From assembly GCA_017744935.1 (NCBI GenBank), contig JAGIAI010000016.1, positions 1 to 64,000 on the forward strand: 64,000 bases of DNA. The letters run 5' to 3'. Below are positions 1 through 7,581 of the stretch, one piece after another. Source of the stretch: Variovorax sp. Its GTDB lineage: Bacteria; Pseudomonadota; Gammaproteobacteria; Burkholderiales; Burkholderiaceae_C. The translations under genes and the position numbers were made by a program. Within the stretch, counting starts at the first letter, position 1, and every line of letters begins with the position of its first letter. The notes beneath the pieces are model-generated. The model was not told where the DNA came from. It saw only the letters and a list, made by a program, of their open reading frames with translations, and did not search any database.

Positions 1-174
1 ACCGAGGTGGCCGCCGAGGCGAGGCGCAGGCACCCGGGCCTGCCGATCCTCCTGATGTCGGGATACTCCCGCGAACTGCTCGACGACCGCCACGGCTGGG
101 AAGTGCTGGCAAAGCCCTACACCCGCGCCGAGCTCGAGCGCGCCATCGGCCGGGCGCTCAACCAAACGCGATGA
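1..174 (+). CDS. C-terminal end of a response-regulator receiver domain (partial)
   Basis: The frame is open from the first base and stops at 172-174, so only the last 57 residues are visible. They read as the end of a CheY-like receiver domain: a hydrophobic strand followed by MSGYS (the usual conserved Ser/Thr strand), then a lysine in LAKPYT, the conserved Lys-Pro of receiver domains, then a final amphipathic helix. The phosphoacceptor aspartate lies upstream of the window. With no output domain after the receiver, the protein is probably a hybrid sensor kinase ending in a receiver, or a single-domain regulator; I cannot tell which. It may sense a signal relevant to the stress genes that follow, but that is inference from position only. 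Confidence 0.75.
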   Translation, partial: TEVAAEARRRHPGLPILLMSGYSRELLDDRHGWEVLAKPYTRAELERAIGRALNQTR

Positions 175-199
175 TCCCGATGGCGTAGACCGCCCGGAC

Positions 200-213
200 T
201 TGCGCGGCGTCAA
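200..213. promoter_or_regulatory. FixK/FNR-type box upstream of the carbamoyltransferase-like gene
   Basis: TTGCG-CGGC-GTCAA fits the FixK-type consensus TTG(A/C)-N6-(T/G)CAA. It ends 36 bp before the GTG at 249, closer than the other boxes here. A class II arrangement would put the transcript start at about the GTG, so either the start codon or the site assignment may be off. Confidence 0.4.
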
Positions 214-248
214 GTTTCGCAACGCGCAGCCGGTGTAGCGTTCTCCAC

Positions 249-959
249 GTGACCATCTCTCGTCCTGCGCGACGTGCAGCGGATGACGCCTTGCCATCTG
301 CCCGCAAGATCGCCACTCTGATCGCGACTGCCGACCATCTGCGGCTGTCTTCGGGTTCGCCGCTGCGCGGCCGAAATCTTGCCCTGCTTCGAGTGGAGGG
401 CGCTCGACGCAATTCGCCGCTTCAAGGTGCTGCCGAAGAACTCGGCGCTCGGGTGGCCCTTTTGGATTTCGCTCCCAAGAAGGGGGCGGCGGATGCAAGC
501 GTCGACGTCATCGCGTTTGCGCGCATGCTCGGTCGCATGTACGACTGCATTGACTGCGAAGACCTGGACGCCTCAGTGAAGCGCCTGGTCGAACTGCATG
601 CCGGCGTACCCGTTTTCCCGGGCCTGGCGCTCGACACCCATCCGGCCCGCGCCATCGCAGACTTGTGGACGCTCTGCGAGCGACAGGCGCCGGCTGAGCG
701 ACGGATCGTCTTCATCGGTAACGGACGAGAGCCGCGCGCGCGACTGTTTGCGGCAGCAGCGCGCACCATGGGTGTTGCACTCCTCGTGAAATCGCGCGCC
801 GTGCCGCGGGACAAATCAACGCCGGCCACTGCAGACGCCTCCCGACCCGGCCACTGGATCCTTTGGGTCGGCGATGCCGAGATCGACCGCGAGGCCGTGG
901 AGGATAGCCATCGCCGGATCATGCAGGCCTTGCTGGTCCACACCCTGGTCGGCGCTTGA
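249..959 (+). CDS. Degenerate ornithine/aspartate carbamoyltransferase-like protein
   Basis: The 236 residues follow the ornithine carbamoyltransferase fold: GRNLALLRVEGARRNS where the family has the carbamoyl-phosphate loop, GARVALLDF, ARMLGRMYDCI, then AGVPVFPGL and HPARAIADLWTL, matching the family's GVPVxNGL and HPxQxLADL. Key residues are altered. The STRT carbamoyl-phosphate loop is absent, HPxQ has become HPAR, and the Asn-rich start of the second domain (GDxNN) is GNGREP. The protein is about 80-90 residues shorter than the usual 310-330. Classical catalysis is therefore unlikely; a regulatory or relic role is possible. The GTG start at 249 is the best upstream choice but has no clear ribosome site. 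It sits beside universal-stress genes, and catabolic carbamoyltransferases are oxygen-regulated in some proteobacteria, so shared regulation is plausible but unproven. Confidence 0.6.
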   Translation: MTISRPARRAADDALPSARKIATLIATADHLRLSSGSPLRGRNLALLRVEGARRNSPLQGAAEELGARVALLDFAPKKGAADASVDVIAFARMLGRMYDCIDCEDLDASVKRLVELHAGVPVFPGLALDTHPARAIADLWTLCERQAPAERRIVFIGNGREPRARLFAAAARTMGVALLVKSRAVPRDKSTPATADASRPGHWILWVGDAEIDREAVEDSHRRIMQALLVHTLVGA

Positions 960-989
960 GGGCATGCCGGTTCGGGCGATTGACCTCCC

Positions 990-1003
990 TTGCGCCAGAT
1001 CAA
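990..1003. promoter_or_regulatory. FixK/FNR-type box before the truncated uspA
   Basis: TTGCG-CCAG-ATCAA has one perfect FNR half-site (ATCAA) and ends 64 bp before the ATG at 1067. The same spacing is seen at several other genes of this island. It may now drive the intact uspA-CBS genes downstream. Confidence 0.55.
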
Positions 1004-1066
1004 GCACTTTCGTGAGAGCGCTACCCATACTGCACTTGTCGCCCACACCATCTCGAAGGAGTCTCG

Positions 1067-1192
1067 ATGTACCAACGAATCCTGGTCCCCATCGATGGCA
1101 GCCCGGTCTCCAATCGCGGTCTCGACGAGGCCGTTCGGCTGGCCAAGTTGACACAGTGACGCCTCCAGCTGGTGCATGTCATCGACGAATCG
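1067..1192 (+). pseudogene. Truncated universal stress protein gene (uspA 5' remnant)
   Basis: A ribosome site (GAAGGAG, 1055-1061) precedes an ATG whose product begins MYQRILVPIDGSPVSN and continues to AKLTQ before a TGA at 1157-1159. It closely matches the N-terminus of the intact UspA at 8235-8747, where the same place reads AKMTHGRL, so the TGA stands where a glycine codon belongs. Past the stop, the same frame still reads RLQLVHVIDES as in UspA, and homology ends around 1192, just before the next uspA-like gene. Both a nonsense change and a 3' deletion have therefore occurred. At most a 30-residue peptide could be made. Confidence 0.8.
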
Positions 1193-1202
1193 GGGAAAGA
1201 CG

Positions 1203-2030
1203 ATGAACGGCTTTCAATCCCTTCTTGTTCACCTTGACGGCACTCTGCGTGCCGGAACGCGCCTGGACCTCGCGCTGCGACTTGCGCCTGCCTGGCGAGC
1301 CCGCGTCAGCGCTCTGTTGGCGATCGAGCGAAGTCATCTTCCGTTGCTGCCCGTGGGCCCCGGCATTCCACCGCTGCCGCCCGACATCAGAATGGAGGCC
1401 GAGCACCGCCGGCATGCCCTGGCCGTCTACGACCAATCCTGTGTGCTGTCCGGCCAGCCTTGCGAATGGCTCGATTCAGACGGCGCGCCGGTCATCGAGA
1501 CTTTTACACAACGGGCACTCCTCGCCGATCTTCTCTTCCTGGGGCAGCGAAATCCGGACGACCCCGAGGGCTCCGACGTACCCGGAGATTTCGTCGAGTC
1601 CGTCATCATTGGCAGCGGGCGCCCTGCATTGGTCGTTCCCCATACAGGCGAACTCGCCCGCTCGCCGGACGTTGTCTTGTTGGCATGGAAGCCCACCCGC
1701 GAGTGCGCCCGCGCGCTCGCAGCGGCCATTCCCTTCTTGCAGAACGCACATCACGTTCATCTCATCGAAGAGGAGGTGGACGAGATGCAGCCCATACCGG
1801 TGAAGGTCTGCGACTACCTCCATCTCTACGGCATTGAGCACGTGCATGAGCATGCACGCCTCACAGAGCAAGATGTCGGGGAGCAGCTCCTGTCGATCGC
1901 CTCCGACTGCGATGCCGATCTGCTGGTGATGGGGTGCTACGGACACAGCCGTGCGAGGGAGCTATTGCTGGGCGGCGCCACGCGTACGGTTCTGGATTCG
2001 ATGACGCTGCCTGTGCTCATGGCCCACTGA
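1203..2030 (+). CDS. Tandem-domain universal stress protein (UspA family)
   Basis: The 275-residue product has two Usp-like halves. The first (about residues 1-145) opens with FQSLLVHLDGT and is divergent. The second ends in LLVMGCYGHSRARELLLGG followed by ATRTVLDSMTLPVLM, the family's GxxGxxxxxxxxxG(S/T) nucleotide loop and C-terminal strand. Cytosolic stress adaptation and survival during growth arrest or oxygen limitation are the usual roles. I chose the ATG at 1203 because GGGGAAAG lies just upstream; an ATG at 1176 in frame has no such site. It is followed by a CBS-domain gene 12 bp downstream and is probably cotranscribed with it. Confidence 0.85.
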   Translation: MNGFQSLLVHLDGTLRAGTRLDLALRLAPAWRARVSALLAIERSHLPLLPVGPGIPPLPPDIRMEAEHRRHALAVYDQSCVLSGQPCEWLDSDGAPVIETFTQRALLADLLFLGQRNPDDPEGSDVPGDFVESVIIGSGRPALVVPHTGELARSPDVVLLAWKPTRECARALAAAIPFLQNAHHVHLIEEEVDEMQPIPVKVCDYLHLYGIEHVHEHARLTEQDVGEQLLSIASDCDADLLVMGCYGHSRARELLLGGATRTVLDSMTLPVLMAH

Positions 2031-2042
2031 ACGGCAGCTGCG

Positions 2043-2435
2043 ATGAATCAACCCATCTCGTCCCTCATGCAACGCCCCGTTGTCAGCGTCGGCATGGACG
2101 ACACCGTGGCGCAGGTGGAGGCCATGCTGTCGGAACTGCATTTGACCTGGGTACCCGTACTGGAGCCGACGAAGCGCGACGTGGCCGGCGTCATCAGCGT
2201 CACGGACCTCATCGCCTTTCACGCGCAAGCCCGCGACGCCGGAGCGACGCGTGCGTGGGAGATGTGCAGTTACAAGCCCGTCATCGTCGATGCCGGGACG
2301 CCGATCACCATGGTTGCCGACCTGATGGTCGAGCGCGGCATCCACCACGTAGTCGTCACCGATCGCCAAGGCATCGCCGGTGTCGTGTCGTCGCTCGACT
2401 TCGTGCGCACCTTTCTCCCCGGCGGCCGGCGCTGA
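2043..2435 (+). CDS. Two-CBS-domain protein
   Basis: The 130 residues are almost entirely a Bateman module. CBS1 spans about residues 6-57 (MQRPVVSVGMDDTV to GVISVTDLIAFH) and CBS2 about 72-127 (KPVIVDAGTPITMVADLM to GVVSSLDFVRTF). Each half has the conserved hydrophobic-Gly-hydrophobic-Ser/Asp-hydrophobic turn. There is no fused enzyme or transporter, so it is a stand-alone adenine-nucleotide sensor of the kind often found with Usp proteins. It lies 12 bp after the tandem UspA and 15 bp before a small secreted protein, so the three probably form one operon. The ligand and partner are unknown. Confidence 0.85.
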   Translation: MNQPISSLMQRPVVSVGMDDTVAQVEAMLSELHLTWVPVLEPTKRDVAGVISVTDLIAFHAQARDAGATRAWEMCSYKPVIVDAGTPITMVADLMVERGIHHVVVTDRQGIAGVVSSLDFVRTFLPGGRR

Positions 2436-2450
2436 TCGGGCTCGAGCATC

Positions 2451-2870
2451 ATGCGACCGTCCGCATTGCGTCTCACGCTGGCCGTGCTCCTGAACGCGCT
2501 GTGCGCGTCCGCGCTGGCTCTGCAGGCCACGCCTCCACTTCTTGCTCCGGGCGCTCATGTCACCGGAGGCATCGGGGAGGAAGACCAGCAGCGCATGCAA
2601 TTGAGCCGAACCCTCTACAACCTCCAGCTGACCTTCGCGGAAACCGGAACGGGCGCGTACCTCACCGGAGTGGATGTGCTCATCGAACCCCTGCGCTCCG
2701 GGGCTGCGCTCGGTCCCCTCAAGGACTGCGGCCCCCTCCTCTACGTGGTTCTGGGTCCTGGCGCCTATCGCGTGCGCGCGACCTACCGAGGCATCGTCCG
2801 CACGGCCAACGTGAAGATCGCCAACGGCACGACCGCGGCGACTCTCTACTGGCCGATCCTGCCCGACTGA
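2451..2870 (+). CDS. Small secreted protein of unknown function
   Basis: The product has 139 residues. It begins with a Sec-type signal peptide (MRPSAL, then a hydrophobic stretch of about 15 residues ending near ALALQA). The mature part holds a beta-rich domain with LYNLQLTFAETGTGAYLTGVDVLI and GAYRVRATYRG, which resembles the short beta-sandwich (carboxypeptidase-regulatory-like or PEGA-like) folds of periplasmic proteins. I do not recognise a named family with certainty. It is the last gene of the Usp-CBS group and probably periplasmic. One cysteine occurs in the mature part (KDCGP). Confidence 0.6.
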   Translation: MRPSALRLTLAVLLNALCASALALQATPPLLAPGAHVTGGIGEEDQQRMQLSRTLYNLQLTFAETGTGAYLTGVDVLIEPLRSGAALGPLKDCGPLLYVVLGPGAYRVRATYRGIVRTANVKIANGTTAATLYWPILPD

Positions 2871-2898
2871 TCGGCCTTGTCGTCGCAGTCGCACCGCC

Positions 2899-2912
2899 TT
2901 GATCCAACGCAA
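2899..2912. promoter_or_regulatory. FixK/FNR-type box before the BON-domain gene
   Basis: TTGAT-CCAA-CGCAA has a perfect left half-site and fits TTG(A/C)-N6-(T/G)CAA. It ends 93 bp before the BON gene start, further away than the other sites here; a class II site would put the transcript start near 2947. Confidence 0.45.
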
Positions 2913-3004
2913 GCCGCTGCGCTCCGAGGCTACCTAGAGTGGAGTCGAAGCGTGCTACTCCTATTTGGAGGTGCTTCAACTTGATTGAACGAAAGGAAAG
3001 TCAC

Positions 3005-3655
3005 ATGCGATCCGATGCACAACTCAGAGGTGACGTCGAGGCCGAACTTGACTGGGAACCGGCGGTCGACCCCGCGCATATCGGCGTAATTGCCGCGGAC
3101 GGCATCGTCACCCTGACCGGCCATGTCGCCAGCCATGCGGAGAAGTACGCTGCCGAGGCCGCAGCCCGGCGTGTCAAGGGTGTCAAGGCACTGGCTGTCG
3201 AGATCACCGTCAAGCTGTCTCCATCCGACACGCGGTCCGACTCCGACATCGCCGTGGCGGCCGAACGCGGCCTCGAATGGTCGGTGCTCGTGCCGACCGG
3301 CAAGATCAAGCCGATGGTCGAAAACGGCTGGGTCACCCTCGATGGCGAAGTGGAATGGGACTACCAGCGCCGGGCGGCCGAACGCGCAGTTCGCTACCTC
3401 ATGGGCGTCACCGGCGTCACGAATGCGATCAGGATCATTCCGAAGGTGAAGACAACCGACATCGAGAAGCGGCTTCACGACGCGCTCTCGCGGCAAGCCG
3501 ACCGGGAGGCCGACCGCATTCAGGTCACCGTGGTGGGCTCCGAAGTCCATCTGAAGGGCAAGGTCCATTCGTGGGCCGAATTGAATGCTGTGCAGGGCGC
3601 GGCATGGTCGGCGCCCGGAGTGAGATCGGTGGTCAATGATTTGACAGTCGACTGA
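3005..3655 (+). CDS. Triple BON-domain protein
   Basis: The 216 residues contain three consecutive BON domains: about 5-70 (ending VKALAVEITV), 78-145 (GWVTLDGEVEWDYQRRAAERAV) and 150-216 (VHLKGKVHSWAELN to VRSVVNDLTVD). Each has the LxGxV strand and the final V-x-x-V-x-N/D-x-L/I strand. BON proteins usually bind membranes or phospholipid and help with osmotic or envelope stress. There is no signal peptide from the chosen start, so it would be cytosolic unless exported otherwise. The ATG at 3005 is preceded by AAAGGAAAG. An in-frame upstream start exists at 2939 but lacks support. Confidence 0.85.
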   Translation: MRSDAQLRGDVEAELDWEPAVDPAHIGVIAADGIVTLTGHVASHAEKYAAEAAARRVKGVKALAVEITVKLSPSDTRSDSDIAVAAERGLEWSVLVPTGKIKPMVENGWVTLDGEVEWDYQRRAAERAVRYLMGVTGVTNAIRIIPKVKTTDIEKRLHDALSRQADREADRIQVTVVGSEVHLKGKVHSWAELNAVQGAAWSAPGVRSVVNDLTVD

Positions 3656-3664
3656 TGGCCACCC

Positions 3665-3689
3665 GGGCCGGCCCGCCAGGGCCCGGCCC
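3665..3689. terminator. GC-rich hairpin between convergent genes
   Basis: GGGCCGG (3665-3671) pairs with CCGGCCC (3683-3689), with further inner CCC/GGG pairing. It lies between the stop codons of the converging BON and CBS genes. No long T-run follows, so it is only a possible factor-independent terminator. Confidence 0.4.
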
Positions 3690-3712
3690 GCCGGCCTTTG
3701 CTCTTGCGGAAG

Positions 3713-4219
3713 TCATTTCAACCCGGTCCCGAAGGCGGGGAAGACCGGGCGCGGCCCGATGGGAGTGGAAGCCGGCTTGTGTTCCTTCTTTTCGCGCTCG
3801 ATTCCGCCCCGCACGGCGCGTGCGAGCTGCGCAAGTTCATCCGCAATGGCCGCCATCAGATCCTCGGCAGCCACGAGGCCGATCACCCCGCCCGCCTCGT
3901 CGACCACGAGGACACGGCGCACGCCTGCCTTTTCCATGGCAGCGGTGGCCTCCTGAACGCCGGCGCTTCCAGGCACGGCGACGAGCGCCCCCCTGGCGAG
4001 ATCGCCCGCGCTCAGATTGCTGCCCGACTGGCCACTTCCGACGACATCGAGCGCGAGATCACGATCGGTGAGGATCCCCGTGACGCGTGGCGGGTCATCA
4101 CCCGAGACGATGACCACTGAGCCGACGTGCTCTTCTGACATACGTGCCGCGACTTGCGGGAGGGAGGCCACTGCGGGAACGGCAACCACTTCGCGGCGGC
4201 ACAGACTGGCGATGTTCAT
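3713..4219 (-). CDS. CBS-domain protein
   Basis: The 168-residue product begins MNIASLCRREVVAV and carries two CBS domains, about residues 6-65 (SLPQVAARMSEEHVGSVVIV to GILTDRDLALDVV) and 77-133 (VPGSAGVQEATAAMEKAGVRRVLVVD to GLVAAEDLMAAIADEL), then a charged basic tail. GILTDRD is the signature turn of CBS1. The start at 4219 is backed by GGAGAT seven bases upstream; a longer open frame reaching 4285 would run through the predicted promoter. The family binds adenosine nucleotides, and its likely job is energy or redox sensing. A near-match FixK-type box lies 60 bp upstream. Confidence 0.85.
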   Translation of the reverse strand: MNIASLCRREVVAVPAVASLPQVAARMSEEHVGSVVIVSGDDPPRVTGILTDRDLALDVVGSGQSGSNLSAGDLARGALVAVPGSAGVQEATAAMEKAGVRRVLVVDEAGGVIGLVAAEDLMAAIADELAQLARAVRGGIEREKKEHKPASTPIGPRPVFPAFGTGLK

Positions 4220-4278
4220 GGGATCTCCGTGAGTGAAATGTTGGAGCCCCCACTCTAGGCAGCGCCTCCCGACATGCC

Positions 4279-4292
4279 ATGACACAGATCAA
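4279..4292 (-). promoter_or_regulatory. Near-match FixK/FNR-type box before the CBS gene
   Basis: On the minus strand the site reads TTGAT-CTGT-GTCAT: a perfect left half-site and one mismatch to TTG(A/C)-N6-(T/G)CAA at the last base. It ends 60 bp from the CBS gene start at 4219, the same spacing as at mlaE-like 4705 and uspA 8747. Confidence 0.5.
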
Positions 4293-4402
4293 TCGGCACG
4301 GGCCATTCACACAGTGTTGCCTTCCGTTTCCCGCCATTGACGGCTCCGCCATGGGCGGCGACTAGATTGACTTCACGGGATCACTTCAATCAGGAGACTC
4401 AA

Positions 4403-4612
4403 ATGGCCACCTCCTCTGCTGACGGCACATACGAACTCCGCTTCGACGCCCTGTTCTCCAATCAGCACTCCTACAGCTTTCCATGCGACGGAATGGGTCA
4501 CGTCGATCTTGATTCGCTCAGTGAACGCGGACGCCTGAATTACCTCTACGCGCGCGCCATGATTGGCGTGGAGGTCGCCTGGCCTGCCGTGCGCGCAAGT
4601 CTGCCGCATTGA
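4403..4612 (+). CDS. Small conserved-looking hypothetical protein (69 aa)
   Basis: A 69-residue protein begins MATSSADGTYELRFDALF. It is acidic and soluble, with no signal peptide or membrane segment; a central stretch (SYSFPCDGMGHVDLDSL) is followed by a helix (RGRLNYLYARAMIGVEVA). I do not recognise the family. Support comes from AGGAG (4392-4396) eight bases before the ATG and from an isolated position between divergent stress genes. It ends 92 bp before the Mla-type operon, with a regulatory box in between, so it is probably transcribed separately. Role unknown. Confidence 0.6.
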   Translation: MATSSADGTYELRFDALFSNQHSYSFPCDGMGHVDLDSLSERGRLNYLYARAMIGVEVAWPAVRASLPH

Positions 4613-4632
4613 GACACGGTCGAGTCAATCAC

Positions 4633-4646
4633 TTGACATGCGTCAA
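4633..4646. promoter_or_regulatory. FixK/FNR-type box before the Mla-type operon
   Basis: TTGAC-ATGC-GTCAA is a near-perfect palindrome; the two five-base half-sites are exact inverted copies. It fits TTG(A/C)-N6-(T/G)CAA and ends 59 bp before the ATG at 4705. It is the most symmetrical of the sites in this island with an adenine at position 4. Confidence 0.6.
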
Positions 4647-4704
4647 CCCATCGCCGATCTCAGTTCCTAACATCGGGCAATCCACTCATCGCGCGAAGGA
4701 CACC

Positions 4705-5832
4705 ATGTTCGACCCCACGAAGGCACACCTCGTGGAACCGTCGCAAGCCAGCATGTCCCCTCTGGTTGACGGTGGATGGTCACTCGCCGGCAACTGGACG
4801 GTGCGCGGACTGGGCGACATGCCGAACGCGCTCGATACACACGCTTGTGGAACCGGCACGGTCGTCCTGGATGGTGCGTCGCTCGATGCCATCGACAGCG
4901 CGGGCGTATGGGTGCTACAGCGGTGGCTCCATCGCCACGGTGCCGCGCCTGCGCTGCGCAACTGGGCACCACGCATGCAGACGCTGATGACGCTGGTCAG
5001 CGAGCGGCCCGATCGCCCGTTGCCGCAACCGCCCGCACGATCTCCCCTGGAGCGATTGGGCCGCCTCGCCGAAACCTCGGCGCAGGAGACGCTCGGGCTG
5101 CTGCACTTCGTCGGACAGGCGGCCATGGCTGCGCTGGGGCTGCTGATGCGCCCGCGACATATCCGTTGGCGCACCGTGTGGCGCAATGTCCAGATCGACG
5201 GTTTCGACGCACTCCCGATCATCGGACTCACATCGTTCCTGCTCGGCGTTGTTGTGGCCTACCAGGGCGCGGACCAACTCCGGCACTACGGCGCCAACGT
5301 GTTCGTTGTCGATCTGGTCGGCTACGCCATGCTGCGCGAGTTCGCGCCGCTCATCAGCGCGATCATCATCGCCGGGCGCTCCGGCTCCGCTTATGCGGCC
5401 CAAATCGGCACGATGGTCGTCACAGAGGAAGTCGACGCCATGCGGACCATCGCGATCGATCCGATCGAACTGCTCGTGCTACCGAAGGTCCTGGCGCTCG
5501 CCATCGCGCTGCCACTGCTCACAGTGTTCGCGGACATAACCGGCGTCCTGGGCGGCATGGTGATGGCGCGCGTGCAACTCGACATCGGCTTTCCGGAATT
5601 CATCGATCGCTTCGGCCGCGAGATGCACGGGTCCACGCTGTTGGTGGGCGTGGGCAAGTCGCTGGTTTTCGCGGTCGTGATCGCACTGATCGGCTGCTAC
5701 CAGGGCTTCCGCACCCGCGGCAGCGCCGATAGCGTGGGCCGACAGACGACGAAGAGCGTGGTGCAGTCGATCTTCCTGGTGATCGTCGCGGACGCGCTGT
5801 TTTCCGTCGCGTTCAACATGCTGGACCTCTAA
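4705..5832 (+). CDS. STAS-MlaE fusion permease of an MCE lipid transporter
   Basis: The product has 375 residues. Residues 1-115 form a STAS-like domain (GTVVLDGASLDAIDSAGVW, the family's short Asp-Ser turn), and residues about 150-375 form an MlaE permease with five or so membrane helices and the conserved EEVDAMRTIAIDPIELLVLP segment that contacts the ATPase. MlaE permeases move phospholipid or other hydrophobic molecules between inner and outer membranes. The ATG at 4705 follows GAAGGA. ATPase, MCE protein and lipoprotein genes follow with short gaps or overlaps, giving a complete transporter operon. The STAS domain is encoded separately as MlaB in E. coli; here it is fused. A FixK-type box upstream suggests oxygen- or stress-linked expression. 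Confidence 0.88.
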   Translation: MFDPTKAHLVEPSQASMSPLVDGGWSLAGNWTVRGLGDMPNALDTHACGTGTVVLDGASLDAIDSAGVWVLQRWLHRHGAAPALRNWAPRMQTLMTLVSERPDRPLPQPPARSPLERLGRLAETSAQETLGLLHFVGQAAMAALGLLMRPRHIRWRTVWRNVQIDGFDALPIIGLTSFLLGVVVAYQGADQLRHYGANVFVVDLVGYAMLREFAPLISAIIIAGRSGSAYAAQIGTMVVTEEVDAMRTIAIDPIELLVLPKVLALAIALPLLTVFADITGVLGGMVMARVQLDIGFPEFIDRFGREMHGSTLLVGVGKSLVFAVVIALIGCYQGFRTRGSADSVGRQTTKSVVQSIFLVIVADALFSVAFNMLDL

Positions 5833-5845
5833 GGCGCTTGCAAGC

Positions 5846-6658
5846 ATGACGCTGCCAGCCGACACGGTGATCGCGATGAACAAGGTCTGCACCCGCTTCG
5901 GCAGTCATGCAGTTCACACCGATCTCGATCTCGATGTCCGGCGCGGCGAGATTCTCGCAATCGCGGGCGGCAGCGGATCGGGCAAATCCGTCCTCATGCG
6001 CGAGATGATCCTGCTGCAGCGACCTACGTCGGGGACGATCCAGCTGTTCGGCCACGACATCGCGACGCTCACATTGCAGCAGGCCCATGCGCTTCGGCTG
6101 CGATGGGGCGTCATGTTCCAGCACGGCGGATTGTTCAGCGCGCTCACTGTGCGCGAGAACATCGGGCTTCCGCTTCGCGAGCACAGCCGGCTCGATCGCG
6201 CGCTGATCGACCGCATCGCCGAATGGAAGCTGTCCCTCACCGGCCTGCCGCCCGATGCCGGCCTGAAGCAACCGGGCGAGTTCAGCGGCGGCATGCTCAA
6301 GCGCGCATCGCTGGCGCGGGCCATCGCGCTCGACCCCGAGCTGCTGTTTCTCGACGAACCCACCTCCGGGCTGGACCCGGACAGCGCTGCAGGCGTGAGC
6401 GAGCTGATCCTGCGCACTCACGCGATATATGGACTGACGATCGTGATCATCACGCACGACCTCGATCTTCTGTGGCAAGCCTGCGACCGCGTCGCGGTGC
6501 TCGGCGAAGGCCGGGTGCTGGCCAGCGGCTCGATGGAAGAGCTGTCGAGGCACGACCACCCGATCGTGCGCGGCTACTTCGAAGGCCCGCGCCAGCGAGC
6601 CGCCGCATCGGCGGCGCAGCGCCAGCGCGAAAAGGAGACGCCATGGACGACAAGGTGA
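5846..6658 (+). CDS. MlaF-like ABC transporter ATPase
   Basis: A 270-residue ABC ATPase. Walker A is GGSGSGKS at residues 41-48; the Q-loop is FQHGG; the signature is EFSGGMLKR (family form FSGGM rather than LSGGQ); Walker B is LLFLDEPTSGLD; and the switch histidine is in IITHDLDLL. The FSGGM signature and the gene order place it with MlaF/Ttg2A-type subunits driving MCE lipid transport. The C-terminus (after about residue 245) is Ala/Gln/Arg-rich and overlaps the next start by 16 bp, so translation is probably coupled. Confidence 0.9.
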   Translation: MTLPADTVIAMNKVCTRFGSHAVHTDLDLDVRRGEILAIAGGSGSGKSVLMREMILLQRPTSGTIQLFGHDIATLTLQQAHALRLRWGVMFQHGGLFSALTVRENIGLPLREHSRLDRALIDRIAEWKLSLTGLPPDAGLKQPGEFSGGMLKRASLARAIALDPELLFLDEPTSGLDPDSAAGVSELILRTHAIYGLTIVIITHDLDLLWQACDRVAVLGEGRVLASGSMEELSRHDHPIVRGYFEGPRQRAAASAAQRQREKETPWTTR

Positions 6659-7581
6659 ACTACGCGCTGGTCGGCACGTTCGTGCTCCTGCTCGGCGCGG
6701 TGCTCGTGGCTGGCGTGCTATGGCTGGCCGCGGGCGCCCATGGCGGCAAGCACTACGGCACGTACCAATCGATCATGCGCGAGTCGGTGGCCGGGCTGAA
6801 TGTGGATGCGCCCGTCAAGTACCTGGGCGTCGACGTCGGCAAAGTCAAGGAGATCGCGATCGATCCCGCGGATTCGAGCCAGGTCCGCTTGCGTTTCCTG
6901 ATCGAGCAGGGAACGCCGATCAAGAAGGACACAGAGTCGGTGTTGAAGACACAGGGGCTCACCGGTATCGCCTATGTCGAACTCAGCGGCGGCACGACCG
7001 ATTCGCCGCCGCTTCGCGGCGCCAATGCCGACGACATTCCCACCATTCCCTCCAAGCCCTCGCTGAGCACCCGGCTCGAAAGCGTGCTCTCAACGGTGCT
7101 CGCCAGCGTGGACCGCATGTCCTCGAACCTGAATGCAGTCTTCGATGCCGACACGCGGGTGGCGCTGAAGCAGATGCTCGCCGACACCGCGACGCTGACC
7201 CGTATGCTGGCGACCCAGCAGGCCGCGCTTGCCGGCGGTATCGCAGATGCGGCGCGCACCGCCCACAACACCGCCCGTGCGAGCGAGCAGCTCGGACTCG
7301 CCGTCGAGCGCGTCGCGAGGGCCGCCGACTCGGTCGACAGGATGGCCAGGAACGTCGACCTTGCGAGTGAACGTGTGGGTCGCAGCGTCGAGGTGGCGGC
7401 GGGCAGCATTCAGACGGTCAGTAGCGACGCCGCCCCCGCGCTGGCGAACCTGCTCAACGAGATGAATCAACTCGCTTCGTCCCTGCAGCGCCTGAGCGAA
7501 CAGACGCAGCGCAATCCAAACAGTCTGCTGTTTGGTGCTCCCCCGAGAAAGCCCGGCCCCGGCGAAAGGGACCAGCCATGA
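6643..7581 (+). CDS. MCE-domain (MlaD-like) substrate-binding protein
   Basis: The 312-residue product has one N-terminal membrane anchor (residues about 8-30, VGTFVLLLGAVLVAGVLWLA), then an MCE/MlaD domain (about 38-115: SVAGLNVDAPVKYLGVDVGKV and KTQGLTGIAYVELSGG) and a long Ala-rich helical region to about residue 285. It should sit in the periplasm as an oligomeric ring that binds lipid, with the long helices forming a coiled-coil or tube as in the longer MCE proteins. The ATG follows AAAGGAGA and lies inside the end of the ATPase gene; the stop overlaps the next start by 4 bp. Confidence 0.88.
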   Translation: MDDKVNYALVGTFVLLLGAVLVAGVLWLAAGAHGGKHYGTYQSIMRESVAGLNVDAPVKYLGVDVGKVKEIAIDPADSSQVRLRFLIEQGTPIKKDTESVLKTQGLTGIAYVELSGGTTDSPPLRGANADDIPTIPSKPSLSTRLESVLSTVLASVDRMSSNLNAVFDADTRVALKQMLADTATLTRMLATQQAALAGGIADAARTAHNTARASEQLGLAVERVARAADSVDRMARNVDLASERVGRSVEVAAGSIQTVSSDAAPALANLLNEMNQLASSLQRLSEQTQRNPNSLLFGAPPRKPGPGERDQP

